A stretch of 64,000 bases of DNA from Phyllobacterium sp. 628 (GTDB taxonomy: Bacteria; Pseudomonadota; Alphaproteobacteria; Rhizobiales; Rhizobiaceae), in the NCBI RefSeq assembly GCF_014189505.1, contig NZ_CP050301.1:1371501-1435500 (forward strand). Reading direction: 5' to 3'. The notes below the pieces were generated by a model. It saw only the letters and a program-made list of their open reading frames with translations. It had not been told where the DNA came from and did no database searches. How positions within the stretch are numbered: the first letter of the stretch is position 1; every line of letters starts with the position of its first letter. Positions 37,974 to 48,658 of this stretch are shown here, piece after piece. Made by a program: the position numbers and the translations under genes.

Positions 37974-38921
37974 ATGAGCGCTTCCGCCATTCCAATGCCG
38001 CCCGTTGCCGGGCCCACACCAGCCCCAAGTTCAACCGAGGGCGCCGTGGGTTGCCTTCTCGTTGCTGGTTCGGCCATCGCGTGGAGCACCGGCGGCGCAC
38101 TGACACGGTTTCTGGAAACCACCGACAACTGGACCGTCGTGTTCTGGCGTTCGGTTTTTGCTGCCTTGTTTCTGCTGTGCTTCATGCTGATCCGTGATGG
38201 GCCGCGCGGGACCTTGCAGCTTTTCAGGCATATGGGTCTGGCAGGGGTCGGTGTTGCTGTCTTTTTTGCCATCGCCTCATCCTGCTTCATTCTCGCCTTG
38301 TCTTATACGACTGTTGCGAATGTGCTGCTCTTGCAGGCGGGTGTGCCATTGCTCGCGGCGCTGATTTCATGGGTGCTGTTTCGGGAGAAGGTAAGTTTGG
38401 CCACCTGGTTTGCGATTGTTGTGGTTATTGCAGGTGTTGCCATCATGGTGTCAGATTCGCTTGATGGCGAGGTTTCGCCCATTGGTGATCTTCTCGCACT
38501 GCTGATTGCCATATCGTTTGCTTCCGCAACGGTGATTACGCGGCGCAAAGCGCATTTACGCATGACACCGGCGGTATTTCTCGGCGTGGTCATTGCCGCT
38601 TGCGCCGCATCCCTGATGGCCGGTTCATTTTCCGTCGGCACCCATGATTTCGCGTTTCTCTTTGCACTGGGCGCGATCAACCTTGGTTTGGGTCTTGCAC
38701 TGTTCGTCAGCGGTGCCCGCTTGATCCCATCGGCCCTGGCCGCACTGATCGGGACTTTGGAGCCAGTGTTGGGGCCCGTATGGGTCTGGCTGCTGCACAA
38801 TGAAGTGCCGTCAGAGCGAACAATCATTGGCGGCGCCATTATTCTCTGCGCGCTGCTTTTCCACCTTGGCTGGGAATATGTGCGTCAGCGCAAGACAACC
38901 GCGTTAAAGCAGCGTCCTTGA
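37974..38921 (+). CDS. EamA-family (DMT) transporter
   Basis: The 315-residue inner-membrane protein has about ten hydrophobic segments in two EamA repeats. The first repeat begins GCLLVAGSAIAWSTGGALTRF and contains TTVANVLLLQAGVPLLAALISW; the second ends in IPSALAALIGTLEPVLGPVWVWL. Family members export amino acids or other metabolites; the substrate here is unknown. Translation probably starts at ATG 37974, since upstream in-frame codons overlap the regulator gene. It may be expressed with the regulator (100-bp gap). Confidence 0.88.
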   Translation: MSASAIPMPPVAGPTPAPSSTEGAVGCLLVAGSAIAWSTGGALTRFLETTDNWTVVFWRSVFAALFLLCFMLIRDGPRGTLQLFRHMGLAGVGVAVFFAIASSCFILALSYTTVANVLLLQAGVPLLAALISWVLFREKVSLATWFAIVVVIAGVAIMVSDSLDGEVSPIGDLLALLIAISFASATVITRRKAHLRMTPAVFLGVVIAACAASLMAGSFSVGTHDFAFLFALGAINLGLGLALFVSGARLIPSALAALIGTLEPVLGPVWVWLLHNEVPSERTIIGGAIILCALLFHLGWEYVRQRKTTALKQRP

Positions 38922-38969
38922 ACTTCATGCGCCAAAATGCGGCAGTCAAAATTTCGTTGATTGCCAACT

Positions 38970-39068
38970 TTCGTCAAAGGAGTTGCGCCAAGCCAGTTGA
39001 CGAAGTGATCGCAATCTAAAAAGGTAGGGGAAACGGGAACCCGTGGCACGGCTGAAAGATCAGGTGCC
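38970..39068 (+). promoter_or_regulatory. Structured leader upstream of potF
   Basis: Three inverted repeats precede potF. TTCGTCAA/TTGACGAA (38970-38977 with 38997-39004) could be a regulator site or a terminator of the upstream gene. ACGG/CCGT (39033-39036 with 39041-39044) and GGCAC..CTGA/TCAG..GTGCC (39045-39049, 39052-39055 with 39060-39063, 39064-39068) form two back-to-back hairpins 20 bases before the start codon. I cannot match them to a known riboswitch class. Confidence 0.4.
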
Positions 39069-39087
39069 AGCAGCATGGAGGCATTTT

Positions 39088-40179
39088 ATGGGTATCAAAT
39101 CCATCCTTTTAACGGCTACGTTCGCGCTTGGACTAGCAACGGCGGCGGGCGCGCAGGAGCGCGTTGTCAACGTCTATAACTGGTCCGATTATATCGATGA
39201 CAGTATTCTGGCGGATTTTACCAAGGAAACTGGCATCAAAGTGGTCTATGACACCTTTGACTCCAATGAAATCCTTGAAACCAAGCTGCTTGCGGGCGGT
39301 ACAGGTTACGACGTCGTAGTCCCGACGGCATCGTTCCTCCAGCGCCAGATTGCTGCAGGTGTCTTCCAGAAACTCGACAAGTCGAAGCTGCCGAATCTGT
39401 CGAACATGTGGGATGTAATCAATCAGCGCATTGAGAAGTACGATCCGGGCAACCAGTATGCCGTTGACTATATGTGGGGAACCACGGGTCTTGGCTACAA
39501 TGTCGACAAGATGAAGGAAATTCTCGGCACGGATGAACGTCCGAGCTGGGACATCCTGTTCAAGCCTGAAATGGCAGCCAAGTTCAAGGATTGCGGTATC
39601 CACGTTCTGGATTCCGCATCGGACGTCTTGCCTTCCACGCTGGCCTATCTCGGTCTTAATCCGGACAGCAAGAACCCCGATGAACTCGCCAAAGGTGCGG
39701 ACCTGCTCACGGCGGTTCGTCCTTCCATCCGCAAGTTCCATTCATCTGAATACATCAATGCACTTGCAAGCGGTGATATCTGTCTGGCGCTTGGTTATTC
39801 CGGCGACATTCTGCAAGCCAAGGATCGTGCAGAAAAGGCCAATGCCGGCGTGAAGGTCGATTATGCCATCCCGTCGCAGGGCGCGCAGATGTGGTTTGAC
39901 GTGATGGCCATTCCTGCCGATGCACCGCACGTGGCAGAAGCGCATGAATTCATCAACTACATCATGCGTCCGGAAGTCGCCGCCAAGGCTTCGAACTTTG
40001 TGTCCTATGCCAATGGCAACAAGGCTTCGCAGCAGTTCATTGACAAGGCAATTCTGGAAAATCCGGCTGTCTACCCGGATGAAGCCATGTTGGCCAAGCT
40101 CTTCACCGTGACGCCATACGATACAAAAACGCAGCGAACGGTAACGCGGCTCTGGACCAAAGTGGTAACAGGCCAGTAA
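39088..40179 (+). CDS. potF: Polyamine (putrescine) ABC transporter, periplasmic binding protein
   Basis: The 363-residue precursor has a signal peptide ending TAAGAQ and begins its mature part with ERVVNVYNWSDYIDDSIL, the PotF/PotD hallmark. YDVVVPTASFLQRQI and the tryptophans of YMWGTTGLGYN shape the polyamine pocket. It captures putrescine or spermidine in the periplasm for PotGHI. GGAGG before ATG 39088 fixes the start; upstream in-frame GTG 39043 lies in the hairpin leader. It is the first gene of potFGHI. Confidence 0.95.
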   Translation: MGIKSILLTATFALGLATAAGAQERVVNVYNWSDYIDDSILADFTKETGIKVVYDTFDSNEILETKLLAGGTGYDVVVPTASFLQRQIAAGVFQKLDKSKLPNLSNMWDVINQRIEKYDPGNQYAVDYMWGTTGLGYNVDKMKEILGTDERPSWDILFKPEMAAKFKDCGIHVLDSASDVLPSTLAYLGLNPDSKNPDELAKGADLLTAVRPSIRKFHSSEYINALASGDICLALGYSGDILQAKDRAEKANAGVKVDYAIPSQGAQMWFDVMAIPADAPHVAEAHEFINYIMRPEVAAKASNFVSYANGNKASQQFIDKAILENPAVYPDEAMLAKLFTVTPYDTKTQRTVTRLWTKVVTGQ

Positions 40180-40192
40180 ATCTCGAGAAAAC

Positions 40193-40216
40193 CCCGGCAG
40201 CCAATGCCGGGGTTTT
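40193..40216 (+). terminator. Intercistronic terminator between potF and potG
   Basis: CCCCGGC and GCCGGGG form a 7-bp stem followed by TTTTT, 14 bp after the potF stop. Partial termination here would give excess binding protein over the membrane complex, as is usual for ABC importers. Confidence 0.75.
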
Positions 40217-40248
40217 TAACGTCTAGAGCAAAAATACCGGGGCAAATC

Positions 40249-41394
40249 ATGAAATCATTGGGCAGTTTTCGCCGTAAGTTCGCACCTTGGAACGATCCTG
40301 AAGCAAAACCCTATATTTCCATCGAGAACGTTACCAAGAAGTTTGGTAATTTTACCGCCGTCGATGATTTGTCCCTGACGATCTATAACCGTGAGTTTTT
40401 TGCCCTGCTTGGTGCGTCCGGGTGCGGCAAGTCCACGCTGCTGCGCATGCTGGCAGGGTTTGAGGAGCCGACGTCAGGCCGTATCCTGCTGGATGGTCAG
40501 GATATGCGCGGCATCCCGCCCTACAAGCGCCCGGTCAACATGATGTTCCAGTCCTACGCCTTGTTTCCGCACATGACGGTTGAAGGCAATATTGCCTTTG
40601 GTCTTAAACAGGACGGCATGCCTGCGAACGAGATTGCGGCACGTGTTGCCGAGATGCTTAAACTCGTGAAGCTGGAGCAGTTTGCCAAACGCAAGCCGCA
40701 TCAGCTGTCCGGTGGTCAACGTCAGCGCGTGGCGCTGGCGCGATGTGTCGCCAAACGGCCAAAGGTTCTGCTTCTCGACGAGCCGCTGGGTGCACTCGAC
40801 AAGAAGCTGCGCGAAGAGACGCAGTTCGAGTTGATGGATCTACAGATGAAGCTCGGCCTGACATTCGTGGTGGTAACGCACGATCAGGAAGAGGCCATGA
40901 CCATGGCGGACCGTATTGCTGTCATGGACAAGGGCAAGGTCATGCAGGTCGCAACTCCTGCGGAAGTCTATGAAGCGCCAAATTCCAAGTTCGTTGCTGA
41001 TTTTATCGGCAACGTGAACATGTTCGAGGGGCCGGTCTCGACCGTGGTGGACGGCAAGGTCGATATTGATATCGCTGCTGACAAGATCACCATCCGCACG
41101 GATGCCACGCGCGATTGTTCCTCTGGTCAAGAAGTTGGGTTTGCTATCCGGCCGGAAAAAATTCGCGTAAGCCGCAAGGAACCGGCAAACTCCGCGATCA
41201 ATTCAGCGCATGGCGAGTTGTACGATATCGCCTATTTTGGCGACATGACCGTTTTCCATGTCCGGCTCGAAAGTGGTCGTATTATCAAGGCAGCCAGCCT
41301 GAATGCGGTGCGCACAGTCGAAGACCCGCTTGGTTACGACGATATGGTCTGGGTGAATTTCGATACCGATGCCGGTATCCTTTTGACCGCGTGA
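40249..41394 (+). CDS. potG: Polyamine ABC transporter ATP-binding protein
   Basis: The 381-residue ATPase has Walker A GASGCGKST (55-63), Q-loop MFQSYALFPHMT, the LSGGQRQRVALAR signature and Walker B VLLLDEPLGALD with the downstream THDQEEA switch. The C-terminal TOBE/MalK-like domain (from about 245) is present. It energises polyamine import through PotHI. ATG 40249 follows GGGGCAAA; the in-frame upstream start at 40204 overlaps the terminator and is unlikely. Confidence 0.96.
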   Translation: MKSLGSFRRKFAPWNDPEAKPYISIENVTKKFGNFTAVDDLSLTIYNREFFALLGASGCGKSTLLRMLAGFEEPTSGRILLDGQDMRGIPPYKRPVNMMFQSYALFPHMTVEGNIAFGLKQDGMPANEIAARVAEMLKLVKLEQFAKRKPHQLSGGQRQRVALARCVAKRPKVLLLDEPLGALDKKLREETQFELMDLQMKLGLTFVVVTHDQEEAMTMADRIAVMDKGKVMQVATPAEVYEAPNSKFVADFIGNVNMFEGPVSTVVDGKVDIDIAADKITIRTDATRDCSSGQEVGFAIRPEKIRVSRKEPANSAINSAHGELYDIAYFGDMTVFHVRLESGRIIKAASLNAVRTVEDPLGYDDMVWVNFDTDAGILLTA

Positions 41395-41407
41395 GGAGGG
41401 CGATGTC

Positions 41408-42319
41408 ATGCAAAAACTGATCGCCTCCATCACCAGCCGGCTGGTTATCAGCGTTCCCTACCTGTGGATGCTGATATTCTTCTTCATTCCGTTCATCATT
41501 GTCTTTAAAATTTCGCTGTCGCAAGTGACGATGGCGATACCACCCTATACGCCGACGATTGACATCGCGGCGGGCTGGCAGGGGCTGATCAACAGCGTGT
41601 CGCAGTTCAACTGGGACAATTATACCTTCCTTGCCAGCGATCCGCTCTACTACAAGGCTTATCTTTCGAGTGTGATCATTGCCGGAATTTCCACGTTCCT
41701 GACATTGCTTGTCGGTTATCCCATCGCCTATGGCATGGCACGTGCACCGGCAACAGTGCGCTCAACACTGCTGATGCTGGTGATCCTGCCGTTCTGGACG
41801 AGCTTTCTAATCCGGGTCTATGCTTGGATTGGCATTTTGAAACCGGAAGGCCTGCTCAATCAGTTTCTGATCTGGGCCAATGTCATTCATACGCCGCTGA
41901 ATATTCTCAACACCAACACTGCTGTTTTGATCGGCATTGTCTATTCCTATCTGCCATTCCTGGTACTCCCGATCTATTCGACTCTGGAAAAGATGGACTA
42001 TTCGCTGGTTGAAGCGGCGGAAGATCTTGGCTGTCCGCCCATCACCGCTTTCTGGAAAATCACTTTTCCTCTTTCACTGCCGGGCGTTGTTGCGGGATGT
42101 TTCCTTGTCTTCATTCCGGCCGTCGGCGAGTTCGTTATCCCCGATCTGCTCGGCGGTTCCGAGACGCTGATGATCGGTAAAACTCTGTGGAACGAGTTCT
42201 CAGCCAACCGTGACTGGCCGCTTTCGTCTGCTGTTGCCGTAGTCCTTCTTGCTCTGCTGGTCGTGCCCATCGTGCTGTTCCAGCGGTCGGAAGCCAAAGC
42301 CCAGGAAAGTGAGAAGTGA
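41408..42319 (+). CDS. potH: Polyamine ABC transporter permease
   Basis: The 303-residue inner-membrane permease has about six transmembrane segments and the EAA loop (EAAEDLGCPPITAFWKITFPLSLPG split across the cytoplasmic loop). FWTSFLIRVYAW is typical of PotB/PotH. It starts 13 bp after potG, with GAGGAGGGC as ribosome site, and potI follows one base after its stop. Confidence 0.95.
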   Translation: MQKLIASITSRLVISVPYLWMLIFFFIPFIIVFKISLSQVTMAIPPYTPTIDIAAGWQGLINSVSQFNWDNYTFLASDPLYYKAYLSSVIIAGISTFLTLLVGYPIAYGMARAPATVRSTLLMLVILPFWTSFLIRVYAWIGILKPEGLLNQFLIWANVIHTPLNILNTNTAVLIGIVYSYLPFLVLPIYSTLEKMDYSLVEAAEDLGCPPITAFWKITFPLSLPGVVAGCFLVFIPAVGEFVIPDLLGGSETLMIGKTLWNEFSANRDWPLSSAVAVVLLALLVVPIVLFQRSEAKAQESEK

Positions 42320-42320
42320 T

Positions 42321-43139
42321 ATGAACACGACCTGGTCCCGCTTTAATATCGTCTCGCTGGTTATCGGTTTTGCGTTTCTCTATCTGCCGATTGTCCTGCT
42401 GGTTGTGTTCTCTTTCAACGAGTCGCGTCTGGTCACTGTCTGGGCCGGATTCTCGACCAAATGGTACGTCTCCCTGTTCAACAACAAGAGCTTCATTGAT
42501 GCGGCATGGGTCACCATCCGCGTCGGATTGATCTCGGCGACCTGCGCTACAGTTCTGGGAACCCTCGGTGCTCTGGCGTTGACACGCTACACGCGCTTCC
42601 GTGGGCGGATGCTGTTTTCGGCCATGATCTATGCACCGCTGGTTATGCCGGAGGTGATTACCGGTCTTTCCCTGCTGCTGCTGTTTGTTGCCATCGGCTT
42701 TGACAGGGGTATCTGGACTGTCACGCTCGCCCATATCACCTTCACCATGTGCTTTGTCGCCGTGGTGGTCCAGTCCCGCCTTGTCTCGTTTGATCGCTCG
42801 CTTGAAGAAGCGGCCATGGATCTTGGTGCCACACCGGTCACAACGTTCTTCAAGGTGACGCTGCCCGTTATTCTCCCCGCCGTGGTTTCGGGCTGGATGC
42901 TGGCATTCACGCTTTCGCTCGATGATCTGGTGATTTCGAGCTTCACATCCGGGCCTGGCGCGACAACACTGCCGATGCGTATCTATTCGCAGGTTCGTCT
43001 TGGTGTGACGCCGGAAATCAACGCAGCCTGTACAATTCTGATTGCTATCGTGGCCGTTGGCGTGGTCATCGCATCCATCGCTAATAAGCGCCGGGAAGTG
43101 CAGAAAGCCCGTGACGAGCAGGCCGCAGCTCGTCACTAA
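42321..43139 (+). CDS. potI: Polyamine ABC transporter permease
   Basis: The 272-residue second permease of the complex has six hydrophobic segments and an EAA loop (EEAAMDLGATPVTTFFKVTLP). VFSFNESR and LSLDDLVISSF are PotC/PotI hallmarks. The start lies one base after the potH stop. It is the last gene of potFGHI and is convergent with the AsmA gene, 11 bp away, with no terminator visible. Confidence 0.95.
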   Translation: MNTTWSRFNIVSLVIGFAFLYLPIVLLVVFSFNESRLVTVWAGFSTKWYVSLFNNKSFIDAAWVTIRVGLISATCATVLGTLGALALTRYTRFRGRMLFSAMIYAPLVMPEVITGLSLLLLFVAIGFDRGIWTVTLAHITFTMCFVAVVVQSRLVSFDRSLEEAAMDLGATPVTTFFKVTLPVILPAVVSGWMLAFTLSLDDLVISSFTSGPGATTLPMRIYSQVRLGVTPEINAACTILIAIVAVGVVIASIANKRREVQKARDEQAAARH

Positions 43140-43150
43140 AAAGCGCCAGC

Positions 43151-45094
43151 TCAGTTCGCCGGAGCGATAATCGGCGAAATGAAGGGATTGTCCCAGGAAC
43201 CGCCAATAAAGAACCGTGTGTGATCGAAAGTTTGCACGGGCTTCTGCTCGGCTGGTGCAGGCGTTGTGGCGGGCGGCGTGGTGCCGTCCGTTGGCACAGG
43301 CGTGGTAGCCGCCGGCGCGGGTGCTGGAACCACAGCAGCAGCGACAGGCACAGCATAGTCACCCGTCAGCGCCAGGCTCTTGCCAATCAACGTCACAATA
43401 CCGGCAAAGCTGAGCACACCGGATTTCATCTGAATTTGCGCAGTGTCAAGGGCCGCGACGCCGTCCATGATGTTGGCTTTAATTTCCATGCGATCGAACG
43501 CCAGCCATGCATTGGTCTTTTCGTTCAGACTGAAGAACCTGTCCGTTTTTGCCTTGTTGAGCAGGTTGTTGAAATCGAGACTTTTGATCTGCCCCGCAGC
43601 AAAGCGCATGCTCAGCGTTCCCTTAGCGCTTTCCAGCGCCGAGGACCAGCGTGTAATCGGTCCCTTAAGCACGAGCGACATCGTGCCTTTACCGAGATCA
43701 AAGCGCTGGCCCAACCCAAGCAAGGGTGCGATCAGCGTGCTGTTGACGTCGGTCCCGTTGAGGCGCAGCTCACCGGTCGCACCGCCATCGCCCTCTGCCG
43801 CGAGTTGAAAACTTGCTGCAATGGAACCGTCAAATGCCGAGGCTTCACCGATGTCAAAAATAGCGCGTCCATTGCGCACCTGCGCGGTTGCGGCAACGTT
43901 CGTCAGATTAACCGACCCTGCGGTTGCTTTTTGAGTGGAGACACGCAGGTCGACATTTGCCTGCTTCAGGAATTTCGTGTCAACAACCGCATTTGAATTG
44001 GCCGAACCGTCCGGTAGCGGCATGAAACCCGATAGCACGGAGTGAAGATCAAGGTTTTCAAAGGCAAGGGTGCCGGTAACACTTGGCGTGCCATCATTAA
44101 GCACAACCTCGATACCGCCCTTGGCCGGATTGTCGTTGAGAGTTGCCGTCATCCGGTCAAGTTTCATACGGTTGGCCGAACCGGAAACCGATGCATCCAG
44201 CGCGAAGCTGCCAATCGGTGCGCCCGGAATAGTGGGTGTTTTGGACCACTCCAATGTCCGGCGCAGGGAAGGTGATGTCAGGGACAATGTGCCTTCAAAG
44301 AACTGATTTTTGGAAATATTGGCCGACCCGTTGAAGGCAAGCGTCAGGGGTGTGGAGGTAAGATTGATTTGAAGCGGACTGGTGCCGCCGGCTAACAGCA
44401 ATAGCGCCTTGCTGGCGGAAGTGTCGATTTCCGTCTCTTCGCCGTGCCAGATTGCATTTCCTTTGAAGCTCGCGACGCCAGACGTCTGCGGCCATTCGAA
44501 AACGCCGCTGATACTCGAAATCTGTTCTTCCGCGCCATTGAGCGGCCGTTTGAAAGTGACCATAGCATGTTCGAGCCGGATACGCCCGAAGGGCTGCGAG
44601 GAGACATTGCTCATATCCGGTTTGGCGGGGTTGGCTTCAATTGCCAAACGCGCTTCACGCATGACATCGCCGATGCGTCCGTCGGTGTTGGCCAGAGATT
44701 CGCCGATCTGCGACAGGCTCTTGATCGGTTCATCAACCACGAACCGCGGGCGAATGATCTTGGTCTCGGTGAATTCAGTTCGGCCCATCAGCGCCGAGAT
44801 AAGCGAAAGATCGACTTCAATCCGTTCAGCCCGCATGAAAGGCGTGCCTTCATTCTGCCAGGGGTTTCGAATGGTCACATCACCAAGTGAAGCGGAAAAG
44901 ACAGGGAAGAATGAAATTTGCGGCGTCTGCCGGGAGTCAACGGTATAGCCGGTCCAATTGCGAATTTCCTGAATCAAACGCACCCGGATCAGATCCGTGC
45001 TGACGAGGTAAGGTGCTGCGGCAAGAATTCCCGCCGCAACAAGTGCCAGCAGAATGATCGTTACGAGAATGTTCCTCGGCCGGTACCAGGACAT
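43151..45094 (-). CDS. AsmA family protein
   Basis: The 647-residue protein has one N-terminal membrane segment (NILVTIILLALVAAGILAAA), then the AsmA N-terminal domain (YTVDSRQTPQISFFPVFSASLGDVTI) and a long beta-rich periplasmic body. A low-complexity Pro/Ala/Thr linker (PAPAPAATTPVPTDGTTPP) lies close to the C-terminus. AsmA/TamB-like proteins bridge inner and outer membranes and are implicated in phospholipid transport. ATG 45094 was chosen; a start at 45145 would add residues ahead of the membrane anchor. A 294-bp gap without recognised features separates it from the kinase gene. Confidence 0.88.
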   Translation of the reverse strand: MSWYRPRNILVTIILLALVAAGILAAAPYLVSTDLIRVRLIQEIRNWTGYTVDSRQTPQISFFPVFSASLGDVTIRNPWQNEGTPFMRAERIEVDLSLISALMGRTEFTETKIIRPRFVVDEPIKSLSQIGESLANTDGRIGDVMREARLAIEANPAKPDMSNVSSQPFGRIRLEHAMVTFKRPLNGAEEQISSISGVFEWPQTSGVASFKGNAIWHGEETEIDTSASKALLLLAGGTSPLQINLTSTPLTLAFNGSANISKNQFFEGTLSLTSPSLRRTLEWSKTPTIPGAPIGSFALDASVSGSANRMKLDRMTATLNDNPAKGGIEVVLNDGTPSVTGTLAFENLDLHSVLSGFMPLPDGSANSNAVVDTKFLKQANVDLRVSTQKATAGSVNLTNVAATAQVRNGRAIFDIGEASAFDGSIAASFQLAAEGDGGATGELRLNGTDVNSTLIAPLLGLGQRFDLGKGTMSLVLKGPITRWSSALESAKGTLSMRFAAGQIKSLDFNNLLNKAKTDRFFSLNEKTNAWLAFDRMEIKANIMDGVAALDTAQIQMKSGVLSFAGIVTLIGKSLALTGDYAVPVAAAVVPAPAPAATTPVPTDGTTPPATTPAPAEQKPVQTFDHTRFFIGGSWDNPFISPIIAPAN

Positions 45095-45388
45095 GAATAT
45101 TTCCGATGTTCGATATACTTTCGGCGCATGCCGGAAGAATTCCACGCTTCACCCTTTACGGTTAGCGATGACAGATTGCAATTCAAGGCCTATGCACTTT
45201 TGCAGCCAATTTGTTATTTCGGCATGTGCCAGCGTAATGCGGATTCAATGAGGCAAGGGGTTTCGAGGCAAATGGGTCCAGCCTCAAAGTGAGTGCATTG
45301 TGCAACGCTTGTGCATGCATCTGCTTGCACGGCAGACAGGCCGCATGCCAGCGGATGGTTGTGTCTCACATTATCCGCGTGATGAGCT

Positions 45389-48300
45389 TTAGTCGGCGAG
45401 GACCCGCGTTGATGGGAAGCTGATTTCAACCATAGTGCCCCGTCCCGGTGTCGAATCGATAGAGAAACTGGCCCGGTTGGCTTCGGCCATGGCTTTGGTC
45501 AAAGGTAAGCCAAGACCGGTGCCGTCAGTCCTTGCGTGCTTTGGCGTGGTAATCTGCTTGTATGGGCGCAGGGCCTGCTCAACTTCCTGCCGGGTCATGC
45601 CAATACCCGTATCCCGGACCCGCAACAACACGTCGCCGCTTGGCTCGTAGCTGGTGGAAATGATCACCTGTCCACCCGGTCCGGTAAACCGGATGGCATT
45701 CGACAACAGGTTCAGCGCAATCTGCGTGATTGAGCGATGATCGGCGACAATATCAGGCAGCTTTGATGTGAGGCTGGAACGAATAATCACCCGTTCACGG
45801 TTTGCCTGCGGCTGCATGATGGCAACGGCTTCGGTCAGTGCTTCGTTCAACGATACTGCCTGGAAATCAAACTCGACAGCACCAGCTTCGATCTTGGAGA
45901 TATCCAGAAGATCATTGACGAGCGAGAGCACATGATTGCCGGAGCGGCTGATATCATGCAGATAATCGCGATAGCGTTCGTTGCCGATTGGGCCGAATTT
46001 TTCGTCCGCCATCAGTTCGGAAAATCCGATGATGGCGTTAAGCGGCGTGCGGATTTCGTGGCTGATGCGTGCGAGGAATTCGCTCTTATGGCTGGAGGTC
46101 CGTTCGGCCTCGCGCTTGGCGCTGACAAGCTCCTCTTCGGCCTGCTTCCAGTGGGTGATATCCCGCAAGACCGCGCAAAAGCCCTTCGAGGCGTCCAATT
46201 TGCCGATGGTCATGAACAGGGGAATGAACCGGCCCTTGCTCTCGCGGCCAATAACTTCGCGACCGTCATTCAGAACGCTGGCAACGCCATTGTCGGAAAG
46301 GCTGCTGACATAGTCCATCGCCGCGCGCTGGCTCTCGATGGCAAACAACAGCGAAAACGCCTTGCCCTCTACCTCTTCCGGATTATAGCCGAAGAGTGCC
46401 GCAGCCGAGTGATTGATCGAGCGGATTGCTCCGGCAGAGTCCAGCAGGATAACGCCGTCCGTTGCGGTATCCAGAATGGCGTTGAGCTCGTCGATACGGG
46501 TCTGCAGCAATTGCCGCTCGCTGTCGTCAAATCGCTGTTCCTGCGATTGTACGATTGCAACCGGGGCCTCGGGCGAAAGTGCAAGAAGCAGCGCGCGTTC
46601 GCCGTCCTCGTCCCAGCGTACCGCCTGAAGATGGGCTTGCACGCGTTTCGTTGTTCCATCGCTGCGGCGCAGATTGACACCACCCGCGTGATCAGCTTCA
46701 TCTCCGACAGGTGCATCGGCGAAAAGCGTATTCAACCCGCCTGCAGCGTTGATGGCATCATGCGAGTCGTAATGCGTGGTCTCAAGCAACGCCTTATTGG
46801 CATAGACGAGAATTCCATGGCGATGGATTAAAACCGGAAGCGGCAGAGCGGCGAGGATCGCCGTATCGACGCCCTGACGTGCCTGTGTACGGATATTCTC
46901 GGCAAAGTCTCCGTGGGCCAAACCGCCAGCTTCTGGTTTATCATCACTTTCACCGACCGGCGATGGTTCAGCAAAACCTGGTCCGACAATTTCGGCCTCT
47001 GGCACTGACGGCGGATCACGATCAAGCTTGGTAATTGCGCTGGCTTTTGCCTCGGCAGCAACTTCCACTGCAGATGCAGGAATATCATCATCCCTGGTGT
47101 AATCCGCGAGCACTTCGCGGCGCAGCCGTTCGGCGATTTCGCGGAATGCATTGCGCTCTGTCTCATTGAGGCGGCCATCGTCACGTGCAGGACGATTGGT
47201 CTTCAGCGGGATGACATTGCCGTCGATTGTTTCAGTCGCAGCGTCCGGGCGTTTTGTTGCAACAGGCACGGTCGGCGTAATGACGAGCGCCGGCGTTTCA
47301 CCATTGAAAGCATCAACGGGTTCAGATGCTTTGGGCGCGAGCGCTTTGCCTATCGCTTCGGGATCAACAGTAACATCGCCCATCCGGGCAACACCAAAAC
47401 CGCGGAACCCCATAAAAACGCGATCGCGCGAATAGATCGGTAGCGCAGCCAGTTCAATCGGAACGCGCAGATCTGTCGACTCTATCGGCCACAGGACGGT
47501 CCGTCCGGACCATGTATCGCGGCGTTCCAAAAGTTCGGCAATCTCACCGCTGTGGTCGAGCCCATAGACCTTGGCAACATCGCGAAACGACTTGCCGATA
47601 ACAGCCGCAGAATTTGGCCCCACCGCCGCAACAAACTCCGGTGATACTTCATCGAAATTGGCATCGGCATCAACCTTCCAGACAAAGCGGACCGGATTGT
47701 CGGAAGGCTTGTATTGGAAAGCTGTGTTTGCAGAGCCGGAGACCAAGGGCATTTGTTCAACAGTTTCCGGCGCTGTTTCCAAAGGCGGTTCTTCGACGGA
47801 CTGGGCTGTTGGTGCGCTTATCAGTACTTCCGTAGGCTCAACTGCAGGTTCGATCTGATCGACGGCGGGAGTAATATCCGCAGCCAATGCAGGATCAGAC
47901 TTCTGTTCTGTTGAAGCTGCGGGCGCTGGTTCAGCTGCTTCTCTGGCAACGTCCTCAATGGCAAACAGCAAATGCAGGGCAGGGCTGTCGGTCAATCGGG
48001 CAATGCCGGTTGGCACGGCACCCCTGGCGGTCTGGACAGGGCGTTTGACGAGACGATTGCGTTCCAGCCGCACTTCCCGCACCAGATCGCCCAAAATCTT
48101 GTCGCTGAAACCGATGGCGCGAAACTGGTCCGAAGCGGCCAATACTTTGCCCGTCGAGTCGATCATTGCTGCGTGGGTCGTGCTGTCGCCAAAACCTTTG
48201 ATCGCCAGCGCTGCAACGTTGTCCTCCGATATCATGCGTGCGGTATTGGCAATGGACAAGAGAATGGCCGGCTCGCCGCGCGGCAATGTCAGGTCGCTGG

Positions 48301-48607
48301 CCTGAAAGGTCAGTATACGGCTGGCAAGTCCGAAAGCCACGCGCAGCGAAACCGTACGGCCATGGCCGATTGCCGGAAAGCCATCGAGCGCCATAAGCTG
48401 CCGTCGGGCTTGAACATTGAGCACCGCGCCACCATCCAGAATATCATCGATGCTCGCGTAGCCAAGCGCGGCTGCGCCCTGGCCATTGGCCCAAACGACG
48501 TTTTCGAGATCCGGCGAAATAACCACAAGCGCATCGCCATTGGCAAAATGCTCCCGGATTTCATCCAGGACGGCAATGTCAATGAATGGGTAGGTTCCAG
48601 ACGTCAT
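45389..48607 (-). CDS. pdhS: PdhS-type PAS sensor histidine kinase
   Basis: This large cytoplasmic kinase (1072 residues from ATG 48607, or 1082 from GTG 48637) has several PAS-like regions, a long acidic/proline-rich linker, a well-defined PAS near residue 700 ([20 protein letters not shown]) and a C-terminal HisKA-HATPase core. Visible boxes are H-box [20 protein letters not shown]-box [14 protein letters not shown]1 [15 protein letters not shown] and G2 [16 protein letters not shown]. The H-box and spacing match the PleC/DivJ/PdhS group, which acts on DivK in the CtrA cell-cycle pathway; the length resembles Brucella PdhS. No transmembrane segment is seen. A full CtrA box lies just upstream. 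Confidence 0.88.
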   Translation of the reverse strand: MTSGTYPFIDIAVLDEIREHFANGDALVVISPDLENVVWANGQGAAALGYASIDDILDGGAVLNVQARRQLMALDGFPAIGHGRTVSLRVAFGLASRILTFQASDLTLPRGEPAILLSIANTARMISEDNVAALAIKGFGDSTTHAAMIDSTGKVLAASDQFRAIGFSDKILGDLVREVRLERNRLVKRPVQTARGAVPTGIARLTDSPALHLLFAIEDVAREAAEPAPAASTEQKSDPALAADITPAVDQIEPAVEPTEVLISAPTAQSVEEPPLETAPETVEQMPLVSGSANTAFQYKPSDNPVRFVWKVDADANFDEVSPEFVAAVGPNSAAVIGKSFRDVAKVYGLDHSGEIAELLERRDTWSGRTVLWPIESTDLRVPIELAALPIYSRDRVFMGFRGFGVARMGDVTVDPEAIGKALAPKASEPVDAFNGETPALVITPTVPVATKRPDAATETIDGNVIPLKTNRPARDDGRLNETERNAFREIAERLRREVLADYTRDDDIPASAVEVAAEAKASAITKLDRDPPSVPEAEIVGPGFAEPSPVGESDDKPEAGGLAHGDFAENIRTQARQGVDTAILAALPLPVLIHRHGILVYANKALLETTHYDSHDAINAAGGLNTLFADAPVGDEADHAGGVNLRRSDGTTKRVQAHLQAVRWDEDGERALLLALSPEAPVAIVQSQEQRFDDSERQLLQTRIDELNAILDTATDGVILLDSAGAIRSINHSAAALFGYNPEEVEGKAFSLLFAIESQRAAMDYVSSLSDNGVASVLNDGREVIGRESKGRFIPLFMTIGKLDASKGFCAVLRDITHWKQAEEELVSAKREAERTSSHKSEFLARISHEIRTPLNAIIGFSELMADEKFGPIGNERYRDYLHDISRSGNHVLSLVNDLLDISKIEAGAVEFDFQAVSLNEALTEAVAIMQPQANRERVIIRSSLTSKLPDIVADHRSITQIALNLLSNAIRFTGPGGQVIISTSYEPSGDVLLRVRDTGIGMTRQEVEQALRPYKQITTPKHARTDGTGLGLPLTKAMAEANRASFSIDSTPGRGTMVEISFPSTRVLAD

Positions 48608-48658
48608 CAGTTGACTGGTGCACTCCGCAATAGACACCCGCTTCGGCGCGGGCTGTCT

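Noticed and set aside
39033..39068. Guanidine-II riboswitch upstream of potF
   Set aside because: The class needs two hairpins with ACGR loops; here the loops are GAAC/AA and AAGA, so only an unclassified leader is claimed.
42135..43136. 333-residue minus-strand frame opposite potI
   Set aside because: Composition is atypical (rich in Gln/Arg/His) and potI is clearly coding on the other strand.
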